The position numbers were made by a program, and so were the translations under genes. DNA of 64,000 bases from positions 52,840 to 116,839 of the forward strand of contig JTDE01001085.1 in NCBI GenBank assembly GCA_014338405.1, written 5' to 3'. This DNA comes from Paragonimus skrjabini miyazakii. Taxonomy: Eukaryota > Platyhelminthes > Trematoda > Plagiorchiida > Troglotrematidae. Shown piece by piece: positions 20,551 to 34,200 of the stretch (position 1 is the first letter of the stretch; each line of letters begins with the position of its first letter). The notes under the pieces are model-generated. The model was not told the DNA's origin. It saw nothing but the letters and a program-made list of their open reading frames with translations, and did no database searches.

Positions 20551-22524
20551 AAATGTGCGTAATGTACAACTTGAAAGTAACCAAATCCCCGATTGCTCAT
20601 CAGTAAAAACAATGTACATCGATAAGTCTGAGACAGATATTTATTGAATCAGTCTGTTAACCCCCAGCGTTTATAACATTCTGCCAGGTGGATGACATTG
20701 TAAACTGTTATGATACCTGGCTGGCATTAGTCGATTTATTGGACGGGTTCATTCCGGTGCAGGAACATGTATGGCGGGTTTGAAATCCGTAGTAGGCCAA
20801 CGGTATCCTTTTTGAGAGTAATAACGATACCAAGTGTATTCTCTTCTCGACGACAAATCTTACATGGATGGTAATTACATCGGTTTGTTTCTATTACTGA
20901 ACTAGGGATAAACTAACAGGGCAGAGCATAAAGTGAAGCAATATGAGCATACACTGTTTGACAACGTTAGTAAGTCTACTTGATTTTTCCACAGGTGACA
21001 TTCAAAGACCAGTTACATCTGACCATGAGTTGATTAAAATTTTCATACAGTTCATCGTATAATTCACCACACTTGTGAGTTTTAACTCATCTGTGCACTG
21101 TTCCATCATTAGTTCCCACTGACGGTCAGTAGTTCGATATTTTGTCAGCTTCTGTTTCTAGTGCCCTCAAGCTCCTTCTTTCACTAGCTGATAGACATTC
21201 GGTATACAGATGATCGTGACAGAATTAACAACAGATACAACGGGCCTAGCAGGTCAATCAAACATTGAATTCAATAGATTGTGTTGAATTTCAGGCAATA
21301 TCTATTCGACCGAATCTTTCGACCGAACTTTCATGAATAAGATGTCTGAGGGCGGGGTGGACTTCGTTGATATTCACAATCAGAAATGTTGTAAAAGATG
21401 AGTTCGAATGAAATACACATTCACCCTTATTCGATCCTTGTGAAATTTTGTTAGTACGCCAGTCGATATGAAGTAATTATCGATTTTCGGCTGGCTACAT
21501 TAGATGATACGAACAGCGAACTACATTTGCATTTTGGTTAAGGAAGCTTTTTGAACATCAGAATAGAATGTGCAATCAGTCGCAGGTTGTGAAATATATC
21601 GGAGTTTGACCGCATCTGATGTACCCATGTGAAACACTTGTTGAGCTGACCGACTGTGACTCAAGATGGGCACCATCCATTTTATGAATATGGATCCAGC
21701 GGTATGCTCCAAATACTAGATTTGTTAGGCAACAATCATACGATGCAAGACAAGGTATTGATCGCAAAAGAATCATGCCACTATAGAAAAAATTAACTTT
21801 TAGATGAGAAGCGATTCGTAAGCCAAAGTTTATTGCTAACAATAGATGTTTATGAAACATTTCACTGGGTCGGCAATTCTACAGAATAATCTGATGAATA
21901 CGGTGCTGATAATCTCGGCCTATTGGTTGTGAACCCTCAACTAATCTCGGTACGACAACAAACTGGCCAGGATAAGTTTCTGATAATTTTCACTATGTAC
22001 CGTTCCACCTAGTGCCACTGAGATTATCAAAGAAACGAACAATACATCCAACTCTCTTCCACAATCCAACGACCTTCATAAACTGACTGCTCGTTGTTTC
22101 AAAGTGATCTAAACACCATTCGAAGTTATTCACTCAGTGTGTTCGAGTATCATTAGATTTTGTGACTTTACTGTTACCAGAGAAAATGGCAAAAGTTTGC
22201 TTTTAGCTTGTATGACACTGTCGTCTTGATAATCGTGGACACTAACTTTCGATTTAGAAGTGGTGGTTTTGCCTCTCAGGACTACCTGACTGTAGTTTTG
22301 CGTAAAATTCATTGTGGTAAACACCATACGGGAGATACATGAGACAAACATGTTGTTCATAGGTGCGTAAGGGCTAGACTGCGTGTCGTAATTCACAAAT
22401 GTAAATAGTCCATGGTCCAGAAGTTCCTACCTAATTTTATTGTTGTAAATAATTTTCAGACGGAAAAAATTCATTATGCGTTTACCAATATTTTTAGTCT
22501 TGTTGTATTTCAAAGTTGAACACC
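20551..22524. other. Non-coding stretch with a short tandem doublet
   Basis: A 13-base doublet TTCGACCGAATCT / TTCGACCGAACTT lies at 21305-21330. Overlapping minus-strand frames at 21860-21521 and 22396-22130 have no known motif. Nothing else was recognised. Confidence 0.4.
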
Positions 22525-22670
22525 ACTCACACTCGATCGCGGCGTTTGCATTCAGATAAGCCTTTCGGCTAACCCACATCGAAAGGAAGCACTAGATTCG
22601 AGTTTTGCTCTTATTATAGCTCATCAGTAATGCATATCCTCGTCCGGATCGGAGTTTACACTCTGACTGT
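22525..22670 (-). repeat. R3 repeat, 3' half
   Basis: This matches the tail half of the R3 copies: AAGCACTAGATTCGAGTTTTGCTC, then AGCTCATCAGTAATGC, corresponding to AACACTAGACTCGAGTTTCGCTC and AGCTCGTCAGTAGTG in the 50297-50645 copy. A (GTTT)5 run abuts its tRNA-like side. Confidence 0.7.
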
Positions 22671-22691
22671 GTTTGTTTGTTTGTTTGTTTG
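22671..22691. repeat. (GTTT)5 microsatellite
   Basis: Five perfect GTTT units plus a final G directly follow the truncated R3 copy. It is the cleanest simple repeat in the window. Confidence 0.9.
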
Positions 22692-23067
22692 ACGATGTTG
22701 GAGACAAAGGCAGGAAAAAGATTATCATAACGGTCTCTGTGAATGTAAGCAGCTAGTTCAGAAACATTCAAATTAGTTCGAATATCATCAAGCAGCCTTT
22801 TCAGATGTGGGTGTTTGCGTGGATGACAGAACTAGCTACAACGGCAAGATTATGTGTTATAGCACCCGTTAACTACTAATGAAGATTACGGGCAGAGAAA
22901 GTATGATAAGCAGACGCAAGGATGAACCACCGTCAACTATTCGTTTACGGCAGTAGTTGGTTTGTCCGGTCTTCCTACGAAGTCGACATTACATACTGAC
23001 CCCGGGTTTCTTACACATAAGGCAAAATATATTTGTAAGAACCGAAAGAAATTACTTCATTGGACAG
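22692..23067. other. Non-coding spacer
   Basis: Nothing recognised. It ends in TTCATTGGACAG, a weak acceptor before the open segment at 23068. Confidence 0.4.
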
Positions 23068-23281
23068 ATGGATCAATGGGTTGACTGGCAGTCAAGAAAG
23101 AAACATCACAACTGACGGTGAACAGATTGTTTACTGTTGTCTCTGGAATTTAACAGACCTACCTGTCGATAATTTCCAAATAAGAGTGCTATGGATAGAG
23201 AGAGGTTACCAAAAAAGTCCTCAGGGCTTAACAACTCCGCTTCAGAATATTTCATTTTCAGACGGTTTACTTCAGCTAGGG
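23068..23281 (+). CDS. Possible internal exon, unknown protein
   Basis: The open segment (WINGLTGSQERNITTDGE, then QIVYCCLWNLTDLPVDNF, then QIRVLWIERGY) runs from an ACAG acceptor-like site to a good donor GGG|GTGAGA. It has three possible N-glycosylation sites (NIT, NLT, NIS) and an even amino-acid mix unlike most chance frames here. The polypyrimidine tract before it is weak. There is no family match. It could continue the + strand gene suggested by 16772 and 19090, but the phases do not join directly to the latter. Confidence 0.28.
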
Positions 23282-25969
23282 GTGAGAACTAATCTATCTA
23301 CAGTCCTGTTTGTACGTTAGAAAGAAAAAAGTACTATTCCGACAGTTATTAGGATATTTGTCTGTTCAGCTGTGCCGTTATTTTTCTGGGCGTCCACCTG
23401 CACAACACGTCAGATATCAGAGATTTTGAAAGTTGAGGTCCATGAGAAATTGAGTAGTTTCCACGTCAGTTGCAACATGAGTAGCGTGGGGTTCACTGCG
23501 TTTCCAATGCGTAAAGTATGTTACAGACGGACTCGACCACAGTTTGTCGTCTTGCGTACAGCACAAATCAGTTAACTCCGTGAAATGACAATCTCTTGAA
23601 ACAGTATTGCTTAATATAGGTGTTTACACATAGTCTTTGATCTTTAAAAAAACATATATGAATATGGTTTGGAAGGTACTTTCTTGGGGAATGACCACAT
23701 TCTCGTTTGTCTGAAACGAGCTAGGTTTAAGCTTCAATTCTAGTTAACTTGCACTATACCTACGAGTGCGACGATAGTATGAAAACAGATTGGCTGACCA
23801 ATTGTCAAACCTTGTATAATTCGGTGTCCATAATTGGATCAAAACTATGCTCACTACTGTTCATGGAGTACCGTACACTATTTCTACACAACGTGGACAA
23901 ACTCTAGCTAGTCATCACAGTTTCTGTGACTATTGTATAAATATTCGGGCTACATATTCAGAAGATCAAGACCTAACTGTTTCAGCTTGACAATAAAGAA
24001 TTTGACATTACTTCGTTTGCCAGTCGTATTCAATAAGCCTTCTCGGAGCAATGCAAGCATTCTGTTTTTTCCCGACTGTCCGTTAGATCGTCAGCTAGAG
24101 ATAGGCATTGTCTTATCAAAAAGCTCTCTGAGAAACACTGATTTAAATATAGGAACAAATTTCGCCACTTCATAGTGCGATAGTACCTTCCGCACAACAG
24201 TACTGAACAAATGAGCAGACCTTGTACAAGTTTAACACTCGATGCATCAGTTGTTTTGAATAACAGTCCAAACTTCAATTAGATTTTATGTTCTTGTTGG
24301 GTCCGCATAGATCCAAAGGTAATTAGCGAGCAAAGAAGTTAATGCAGATATATACAACAAACCCGATTGCTAGGAATCGCAATTTAGGGACTTTCTGTGG
24401 TGCAACCCAAATCTTGATCACGAGGGTACGTAGCACTGCACCACACACACTGTAGCACAGAGTAGACGGGGTAAACTATTTTGATGCCATGAAAACAAAT
24501 GCAGAGTGGTTCGGAATACCGTGCTGACCACACTGATACGATTGTTTGACGCTCCAAAGAGTGTGCTGTCGTGAATGTGTCTGTGGTTTTGGGCTAGAAA
24601 GTTCACACGGTAATTTTACAGAAACGTCCGTAACTTATAGCCGATCTGTTAACAAGTAATTCCCCCAGCTGATGATCCAACATGTATCGTTTCATCCTTC
24701 TAGTTTGTCTTATCTTGGTTCATTAACTATTTCTTTTTCACCACTTCGCCTATTAACACTCCCACTAGTCTAGTTTGGGCAGTGTGACGTCATCTACTTG
24801 TTAAGTTCACTCTGGCTACTTCATTCTTACTCTATTCTTGTTTATATTAGCTCACAAGTTATCTCGTTGAATCGTCCTACCTCCTCGCTAGAAAGACAAG
24901 GAAACCATCAGGGTGGTTCATTTAGCCAAAGGTCTGACTGATTTCGGTGTTCACTCGCAAGTTCCCTTGTCCAAGTCTACACCCGGTAAGCAGTGAACAG
25001 AGTAGAAACGGGAACACCGCAGTGCAAGTTGTTTATGAAAATGTACGGGTTACACATTCCTATAGTTTTGTTAATCGTCAGTCTTTGCGTACATGGTTCA
25101 TTTACTAAACTAGAGTAATTGACAAACGATTGAGTTCCCTCTGATTACAATTTTTTTAAGGGCTATCCCCAGAAATCCACATTTGCGATCCTATGTAACC
25201 TGATCCAAAGATATCAGTTGATCAGTTTGGCGAAATTGATCAACCGCTTGTGTTCTATAGTCCCATTTCTATTGTATATCCAGTGTGCTGTGGTTCATAA
25301 CAAAAGCAGTGTCAACCCCTTCTTCTGTTGCCATGTCCGACCTGAAGTGTCACTTGAGGTTGAGTAAATCGGATTACACCCGTGTCATGAACTAGCGCAG
25401 TAGCCAAACACCAAAGAAACAAACGCCATCGCTGTTCATCGGTGTGATCTCACACCGGTAACGTGTAATCAGCCAGTCAACATCGGCGTAATTTAGGGCT
25501 GGGTTACACAACCACCTCTGTTCTGACCACTCCACCCCCACCCTAGTTAGGGACAAGGAAACCAATACTGCCGATTGAAAGTGATCTCTTCCGAGGAAAA
25601 AGGTGAAAACAAGATCTGTTTCTCTCAAATCTATGGAACAAGCAACAAAAGTTTGATGCGGCTGAGTGCCATTGGATCGTCCCTTTTCGGTACGCGTTCA
25701 ATCGCTTGACCCAGAATCGAGGAGAAAAAAGACGCAGCAACAGTGTTTATTGGAAGGAAAAGTCGAGTCAGAAGTAGACCACAGAGGCTCTAAATTCATA
25801 TAGCAAAATAACTACCATATGTAGCCGACAAGAAGTGTAACAAATCAGACGAGATGGTTGTATCTGGTAGTCAGAGCGTTAGAATGAATAACATTATGGA
25901 GGAATCCAAAAGTAACGCGAAAAAAGACAGTTCTGATAACGTACACGCGTTCGATCGCACAGCTGCAGT
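23282..25969. other. Non-coding stretch, nothing recognised
   Basis: Several short open frames on both strands (23372-23575 +, 23933-24175 +, 25740-25392 -) have no family resemblance. No repeat copy was found. Confidence 0.4.
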
Positions 25970-26005
25970 CTGATTAGCTGAGTGAGACTGATTAACTGAG
26001 TGAGT
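25970..26005. repeat. 18-base tandem doublet
   Basis: CTGATTAGCTGAGTGAGA is followed directly by CTGATTAACTGAGTGAGT, two copies with two differences. Probably a simple local duplication. Confidence 0.8.
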
Positions 26006-29000
26006 CAAAACAGATCAATCCACTCGAAGCCAGATCGATCAATTGATTTGACGTGATTCGTCCTGACTGTTTCGTTAGGAGATCCGCCTCCTAGCAGGTG
26101 TTTAGATAATCTACTAAATTTTGCCACGTTCAGGGCGAACAAAAGTAGTTGATATTTAATAGAACCATGATGGAGGAACCTGCCTTCACAGTACTGTATG
26201 CAAGTTTCTGAGCGAACATTAATCATAGAGTATACAAAACGTTTGGCTTGCTGATGCTCAAAAGTATGATTCCACAAATGAGTGATTTAGCAAAAAATGT
26301 TGTCGCTGTTTGATGACTTCAGTTATACTTCTCAGTACGCTAAGTAAAAAGCTGACGGTCATTCCTATTTCAATCCATTATTTGTTCGTTTTTAGATTCC
26401 GTATTGTCTAAAAACATGCACAAGGCAGTTCCCACTGTTCAATCGCCTTCTGATCAGTCGTGTTAGTTGTGAACATGCAGACAGAAAGAGCAATCAGAAT
26501 CATCATCACAAAACTGGCGGTTTTGCAAGTAACGTGAAAAGTCACTACTCTCGAACTCAAGTCGCAAAAATTATGTTCACGTGTATCTGCTATTTTGCAA
26601 CAACCCACCGTATGATCCATGTTAATTACCGCTCATTCTTCCATCAATCGATTTTTATTCTAGACATCCGTGTCTGTCATGTTATCACCTGACGTAGCAC
26701 TGTACTCGGGTACCTCACAAGTTAGCACGTAAAAAAACAATCTAGTTAATTGGGCTTTTCAATTAAAAGAATATTATCTTTGTTGTAAAATGATCCAACC
26801 TCCCTTACAGAATTTCGTCAGCCGGATGAAACATCATTATCTGGAAGTTTTCGGTAATTGTGGACTGACAGTAACAAAACCGCACATTCCTACAGTAAAT
26901 TCTTGCGAGTATGAGCTAGAATGATTAACTCACTCCTCACAATGAAACATGGCAATTCAAAGTGGGAATGAACTATCAACATCTTGGAATATTCATGGCA
27001 TCGCTGAATCGCTCACTCCTGAATCTTTACCAACATTCAACTTCCTGCTGCAATACTGTGGTTTGTCAGTCCACTTTCCACATGCATATGGGTAGTCCAA
27101 GTTTGGTCGTCGACGATCAACATGCCGATCGTAATAGAATTGTTCTGAGTGGGGTGAAACGGCTACGGGATGAATGAGCGGCATTCAATAAAATATACAT
27201 AGAGGGGTGCTAAAAAAGGGAAAGTAACAAAAAAGATTCTGCAATCTTTTGTAAGGCATTTTCAGCTGGTTGCAGGCGAGAAACGGGCTCTTGGCTTATC
27301 AAGCTTGAGTCACGTAACCTGTGTAGACTACTCTCGTCAGGCATTTGTTCAACAGCACACACTCCCGACGGCATTTCCCCGAATAGGCTAGACGTGTTTT
27401 ATGAGGTTTACCCTAGGCTACTTCGCATAAATAGAAACCATGCTGAGAACATGATAAACTGTTGTATTTGTGTGGTTGGGATTGGTGCCATATTAGGAGA
27501 AGGTCATGGCGAGGAGCAGGATCTGTAAAATAATGTCAAGAGGTTTTCCTTCCGTCATCGTCTCATTGATAAACTGAAGATGTTCAAGTCGTCTTCACAA
27601 AATAATCTCAAACTCTTGTTCCTCTATTTCCTGACTAATTCACCTGATTCACTGCGCATGGATCAAACATCTCGCTAGCGCATTAACAGATTATTTTGAG
27701 AGCCTCGTGAGTTTAATTTCTGAAATTTGCTTTCATCTGTTCAAGTAACCACCAGCCAGGACCCTTTCTCTGTTTACTTGAATGCATGTGTTAAACTTAG
27801 TATACTGTGATGAACACAGAATACCAGGAGACTACTACCAACAGATGTCAAAGGAGACCTACCGGGTGTTGGCAAAGTTGATAAATTACCTGGCTCTTCT
27901 AACACGGGTGGCTAAATCACTTTCAGACTTATTGGGCCAGCAGGACGTCTGACGGCCTCTGTAGTGTCATATACCACCAATTTTACGTTTGCTCTAAATG
28001 TCTTTCGTACTTGTCATCTTAACTAATGTGACAAGTGACATCTTATGGGGTCCAGAATAAACCGTTGACCATCGGTTGAACAATGTGACTGAGGTTTAAA
28101 CTCGAATTAGCGTTACTCACATCAGCGGGACATGAGACAAATTCAGTCAGTTTGGTGACTGTAGTGATTCACCACTCCCAGAAGAACAGTCAGAAATGGA
28201 GCCATAATTTGAACCTTCCACTACTGGACGCTGTCTGTATTTTTACAACTGACTATGATTAGCAGTCTTCAAGTAAAGGTTGTTAATATTTATCATAAAA
28301 CTTTCTCATCCCCTTACCAGATGTGAACACTGTAAGTTTAAAATTCGCGTTGTATTGTTCGTGCACCCAACTTCACCAAAATTTTGCTTATGGCCGCAAA
28401 TTCCTGCTTGGATCAAGCAGTGTTGAGTACCAGAGTTCAGGCATAATTTTGCAAAACAACCATAGTCAGGAAAAAATGACTCACTGGTCAACCGATTTCA
28501 AACTCAGAATTTTTGGTTCGTGATATATTTTTCAACTTCATACTTTAAGCAATTCTGGGAGTAAACCATCTGTCTTTCAAGGATGAAATATCTGGGAAAT
28601 GAGTATTGTTAAGTACAAAGTAATAAACAATAAACGTCAGTGACTAATAAGTAAACATTCACGTAACTGGTTCGTACAAACTTTCAGCCTTGTCGGGGAT
28701 GACAAAAACATCACAAGACCTCGTGCAAATAAGCAAATGGTTATAGCTGGACTCGATATTAAAGATAAAAAATTGCCGATGAATTCAACCGATTATGTTT
28801 AGCATGAAACTTATTCTTAAGATTGGGTGCTTAATAAGAGAGCAGAATGTGTCAGGTGAAACTTTGGATATTGATTCGTCGTAAACTGTAAACTAATGCC
28901 AGAGAATAGATTCAATAGAATATCCACAGGGAACCAGCAGGTGATGAAAAACTTGCGATACGTTAATAAAACATAATGTTATACGGTGAATGGGAGAGGA

Positions 29001-30560
29001 GATGAGCACACAAATTGTTAATTTTCTAACTTCCATGTAGGTGATATATACATTAACAAACCACATCATATTACAACTCACTGTAACACACATGTTTTGA
29101 CGGGTTCTTTGTTGATGTGAAGTGACGGACTGTTATTTAAAAATCACTGACAGTGATCACCTTTAAACGATTAGAAATGCGGTTGCATTTTGAAATGTTT
29201 GGAAGTTGCCGACAAGAATGTAACCAATTGAACAGTTAGGATAAACACTTCAGTAGAACAGATAAAGAGGCAACAATGAAATTTTGTATGTCTAACATGT
29301 CATCAATTCATAAAAATGAAAGACAGTGTAAAAGAGAACAGCTGCAGAACTCCAGTCTAAAGACAGTTGAAACATTTACGAATAAGAACAAAATTATGTG
29401 TATTGTTACTAATCTAAATAAAGGGAATGGAGTAACCACGTAGGAAAGTAGATGTCTACAACTGAATTCACGACTCCGTGAGTATAAAAAGTATTGGAGC
29501 TTTCGGCTAATATTTTTGTATACATCACTATATACTTTTAACTCAGCGTCATATTTTCCATCAGTTGGAAACCAACACACTAAACGGGTAGTGTTACCGA
29601 CAGAAAATCAATTTATTTAATCAGTTATTCAGTAACATCTTCGTCTTTTAGTTAAGTAGTATTTCGCAATATATTATTGTGACGACACAGTTTTGTAACT
29701 ACCAGGTAATCCAAAAGACGGATATAAACGCAGCCACCATCTTGACGTGGCGTGGGTTAATTACTTACACTTGTGGGGAGTTATGTGGACTGAATCAAAC
29801 TAGTCTTCGGGTGGATGACAAAATTTATGACATGTGGTAAATTAGTTCAGAAATTAACTCAGAAACTTCTGAACAAACCACTTCTTTTTAAGTGTTCCCG
29901 TGAATGAGAAACTGTCAACGGTCTAATACATGAGAAATGAGAAGTCTCAATCCTACCAGATTAAAATTTCACATAACTGAGCAACCATACCAAACTTAGT
30001 ACAATCCATTAGTTTTAAGCCTTAGAAGGAATGAAGTTTTTGACGAAAAATGTCGCAACCAAGCTAAGAGGAACATAAACTCTCAGTCATTTAATACTGG
30101 TCTAGTTCTGAACGCTTGTCTAACGAGTTAAGGTCACAATTATCGATTCCAGCCAGAACATTCCCTATATTCTCAACTAAAGCTCTCATTCATAAAACCG
30201 GTATCATATATAGTCCACTTATTTCAATCTAATCCAGACTGTACGAAATAAACACATCATCGATTGTCCTTCGAAAAGCGAGTCCACACCGTTGAAGCTT
30301 ACATAAGTCTATCAACGTAATGACGGCAGGTTAGAAACGTCTGTTCCAATATCAAATCTAAAAACCAAGCAAATATGTTAACTAAATTGCAAAATAATTT
30401 GACCATTACGTTAGTATCCACCCAACATGATTAACTGATTTCGTGCGGAATTCAAAGATGGCGTAGGCTAATGAATCCTGTCGAAACTTGCGCTATTCTT
30501 TCTCCGATCTCGCAGGGAAAAACAGTCAGGTAACCTTGTTCACTAAACCACTCTTGATCT
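26006..30560. other. Long non-coding stretch, unassigned open frames
   Basis: A locally CpG-richer block at 26993-27184 is open on both strands, with the minus strand reading DRHVDRRRPNLDYPYACGKW. No known family. The block 28306-28523 is also open on both strands. An AAAAGATT-CTGC-AATCTTTT hairpin sits at 27231-27250. The remainder is AT-rich with nothing I can name. Confidence 0.35.
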
Positions 30561-30668
30561 TATAATTAAGTAATTCCTTGGTCAAGCCACAACGAGTTAA
30601 AAGTCAAAAGAGTTATCGGTTTCGCAACGTTTCGACCCTCTCGGTGAGCCTTTACCAAAGGATTCAAA
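30561..30668 (-). repeat. R4 repeat with decayed hammerhead-ribozyme-like core
   Basis: On the minus strand the order is TCCTTTGGTAAAGGC (30662-30648), a short putative helix II segment (TCACCGAGAGG), GTCGAAAC (30636-30629), GTTGCGAAACC, and then CTTTTGACTTTTAACTCGTTGTGGC. The GTCGAAACGTTGCG strand is exactly the kind found in the type I hammerhead ribozymes described in Penelope-like elements and related retroelements. The partner strand, expected as CTGATRA before AAGGC or AGGC, reads TTTGGTAA, about two transitions away. So this looks like a dead ribozyme in a retroelement terminal region. Two shorter R4 pieces at 12791-12853 and 13038-13092 lack this part. The ribozyme reading is inference from remembered consensus motifs. 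Confidence 0.5.
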
Positions 30669-31118
30669 TCTGAAAATTCACATTAAAATGTGGTAGTCAT
30701 CAACTGGTAATGTGGTCACGATTGTTTGGTGTTTTCTTTCCCAAGAACGGTTGCGGTAACCAGTGGACAACGCTGTACATAAATTTCATTCATTCATCGT
30801 ACATGATATGAACCAATTATTTAAAACACCCACTCAGAACAAATGGGGTTATCATGTTTGAAAAGTGCGCTACTACGGGATTGCCGGAATTTTGAAAGTG
30901 TAATACGGGAATTCTTGATGGCCAACACGTGACAATGGCTTACCTCACTGTTAGCGAGTAACGGAATGTGAACGGTTCATTATGCTGAAAACTTTGATCA
31001 ATAGATCTACTTTTCAAACTAATCTAATTAGAATTTGAAACACTGAGTTCCCTTTAACCACTTCATCAGAGCAGAAAGAAGACATATATTGCGATATGTT
31101 AACATTTCATTTACTCTC
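30669..31118. other. Non-coding spacer before assembly gap
   Basis: No feature recognised. ACTAATCTAATTAGAA near 31019 shares an 11-base word (TAATCTAATTA) with the first bases after the gap. Confidence 0.4.
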
Positions 31119-31218
31119 NNNNNNNNNNNNNNNNNNNNNNNNNNNNNNNNNNNNNNNNNNNNNNNNNNNNNNNNNNNNNNNNNNNNNNNNNNNNNNNNNN
31201 NNNNNNNNNNNNNNNNNN
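31119..31218. other. Assembly gap (100 N)
   Basis: Exactly 100 N, the usual placeholder for a gap of unknown size. The real distance and any sequence between 31118 and 31219 are unknown. Confidence 0.99.
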
Positions 31219-34200
31219 TAATCTAATTAATTTACTCTATTTTTTTTATTTAGCCAATTACTGCTAGCCCAGATTTCCTTTATCTAAAGAAACATTCATA
31301 CTAAATGTTGCGTTTTTAAATATTTTCAAGGAAAAATAGGCTATATAATTTGAAACTTCACCACGCTAAAATAACAGCGCATGACCCAACTGTTATTTTG
31401 CGTGATGTGAGTCAAGCTTGAAAGATCGCCCCTTATCCCAAATCAATGATTTTAGTGGAAATGTAAGCATATGTTTTACTGTAAGGTTCCGTAACTTTAA
31501 TATATCTGTTACACTGGTGTGGGATTTCCCGTAGACACTTAAATGAATTATTGTTTCTCATTCTGTGGAAAATGTGAAAAAATTATTGCCCAGATTATCT
31601 ACCCCATTAATTTGCACCCATATTATGAAAGTATTTCCGCACAGTCAAACAACTCAAGAGACAAGCAGTAATTTACTTTCACCCGATTTTACAGTTCTTT
31701 AACTTCCCACACATCTGGACTGCTAAATAAGCCTAGTCTTCTTGTACTAAGCGGGTCACAGAATCCGTGGGTCTCTTAACTAACACCGATTGTGACTGTC
31801 CCTAACACTGTCCAATGGGTGCTCCGAGTGACTTAACCTCATCTGAGTTGTTTTAAATATATGAGTACATAACCTCCGAAGGTGCACACAAAATATCGCT
31901 GACCTCACTGAAACAATACATTTTCTCGCTTCATATCCACTCCCTTGTTAAGTTACCAATGACAGTATCAACAGTCACTTTGATATTTTGAGTCGAATGA
32001 AATTGCACGCCTTCAATCTTGCTAACCGTTGTCAAATAAAGTCGTCCGCATGGTTGACTATCATTTACTGGTATCTTTCAAGCGACCTCACATAAACGCG
32101 TGTCACTCAATCAGGAGCATCAAAGAAACTTTCCACCAATTGTGAGAAGGGGTGTGACATGTGGAACTTGAGGTGTCACAGGCAAACTGAACAGGGGTGG
32201 GGGTTGGTACAGTTAATTACCCACTTCAAACGAATCGTTCTCTGATTATCACAGATCAAAAATACCAGCATTAGTGTGAACAGTCTGCGCTATCACAATG
32301 ATAAGAGTTGAATCGATCAAGTGATTAGAGTCTGTTTAAAGGCAGAACCGTGTGATTATTGCCAACCAAAATCCTAAGTATCACACTTTACCGGTTGAAG
32401 GGGTTAGGATTGCGTAGGGGCGTATAAGTTGATGGCATACAATGGCGAACCGGGCTTAGACAACGGATGTGTACGCAATCAAATCGAAATCAGACAGAAC
32501 GGTGGAGTTGGGAATGCTGCACGAATAAATAGTCTACTGGATTGGAAATAGAATGACATATTATATTGGAGCAACATGTAGGGCCGAAAAAGATCTCACA
32601 ACCCACGAGAGTGGTCCCACACTGAATTCCACATGTATTTGAACAGAACACTTTGTAAACCGACTCACTTATTTAGGAGTTTATATCATCTACTGGACAT
32701 AGATAAGAACTCCGACCTTCTTGTTGATGAGGTACGTTGGTCAAACCGAAACCAAGACAATTACTATTAATCCGATGAAGTCGAAATAAAAACGTTCGGT
32801 TCAGACTTCACAGGAAAGATCCGTTCACAAGTTTACAGCGGAAGTACTTCTAAATGGGAAAAATGAACTGTGATCACCTGCTGAATTGCTCACATCTAGC
32901 CAAAGTACACAAACTGATTTATATTAAACCGACATTCCAAAAAGAGACGTTCATGGAAATTAAGTCAGTAGAACTGTAACAGGTACGCCAGTTAATCTTT
33001 TGATCCGTTGTTACAACACTGGTTGTTCATTGCCATAGAGATTCTGGTTGCCTAAAAGTTTACCGGTTAGAAACAATGACATTCTGAATAAACCCAACCA
33101 ATACCACCGCGATAGCAACTTCACAGTTAATTGGGTACCAACAACATCGTTCGGACCGTCTGACAAGATGCTGAAAGTAGATGCCTAACGAATTAGTTCC
33201 TTTATTACAACGTGTGCGCTTCCCACAAGCCATTGTAGCCGTAGTTTGAAGCAGGCAAATCCGTCAGACCAGTGATCCTTATATCCGGGACACAAATGTT
33301 CACGGAAGACAAGAATATGCCAAATAACTGGACCTCGCTCAATGAGGGAAGTTAGGTCAGAATACACCCCCTCAATAATACGAACGCACGGCGTGTATCT
33401 TGTATTACGTAAGCCTAATGAACAGTTACTGCTGACGGGACTATCTGGAAGTAGTTATACCTCATAACCGTGGACTAACTGGCGACAGTAAAACGTTTAA
33501 TTGCACCAACAGTCTTCAACCATTCGTGAATAACGTACGGTTTGCTGGCGCGTTATAGCACACCAGTCGGAACTCAGAAGCTGATTTATTGCTATCGTCT
33601 GCTGAAAGTTCCAATACGTATGAGCAAGTGATACACGACTTTCAAACGATAGCTGTATGGTCATCTTTCTGGTCAAATAATCGTCAACCGCACATCTTAA
33701 TTCGCAATACCCCAATATAGGTCACACATAAGAGCTGAACGACCCGGAATACACTGGACGAAAATGTGATCATAAGGTGTATTGGAATCACATTAAGTGT
33801 TGTCAAATTATCACATAGATATTTGTGATTAATGCTTATGTGAGATCAAATATAAATGGCGTTCAGCTTAGGGTAAACAAACGTATACTTTTCAATGACA
33901 AGCAAAATGAATTCACAGTGTGTTTGCCCAAGCCAAAGACAAGTCTATCACATTCGGGAAGCACGATATCTGTTTAAAGTTCTGAACAGAAATGACCAAC
34001 ACGTAAGACTTGAGTCCTACTCAAAGGAAAGTCTACAGCAAATATAATGTGGCTACTGATTTATTTATACGGGTTGCTGATAGGAACGAACGAATTCAAA
34101 ATCTCCATGTTTCAAGATGTGCTCATTTCCCTATGGCTTGATTTGTACTTAGTACAGTAAGATACATTTTGACCAAAAAATACTGCATCAATTACGGATA

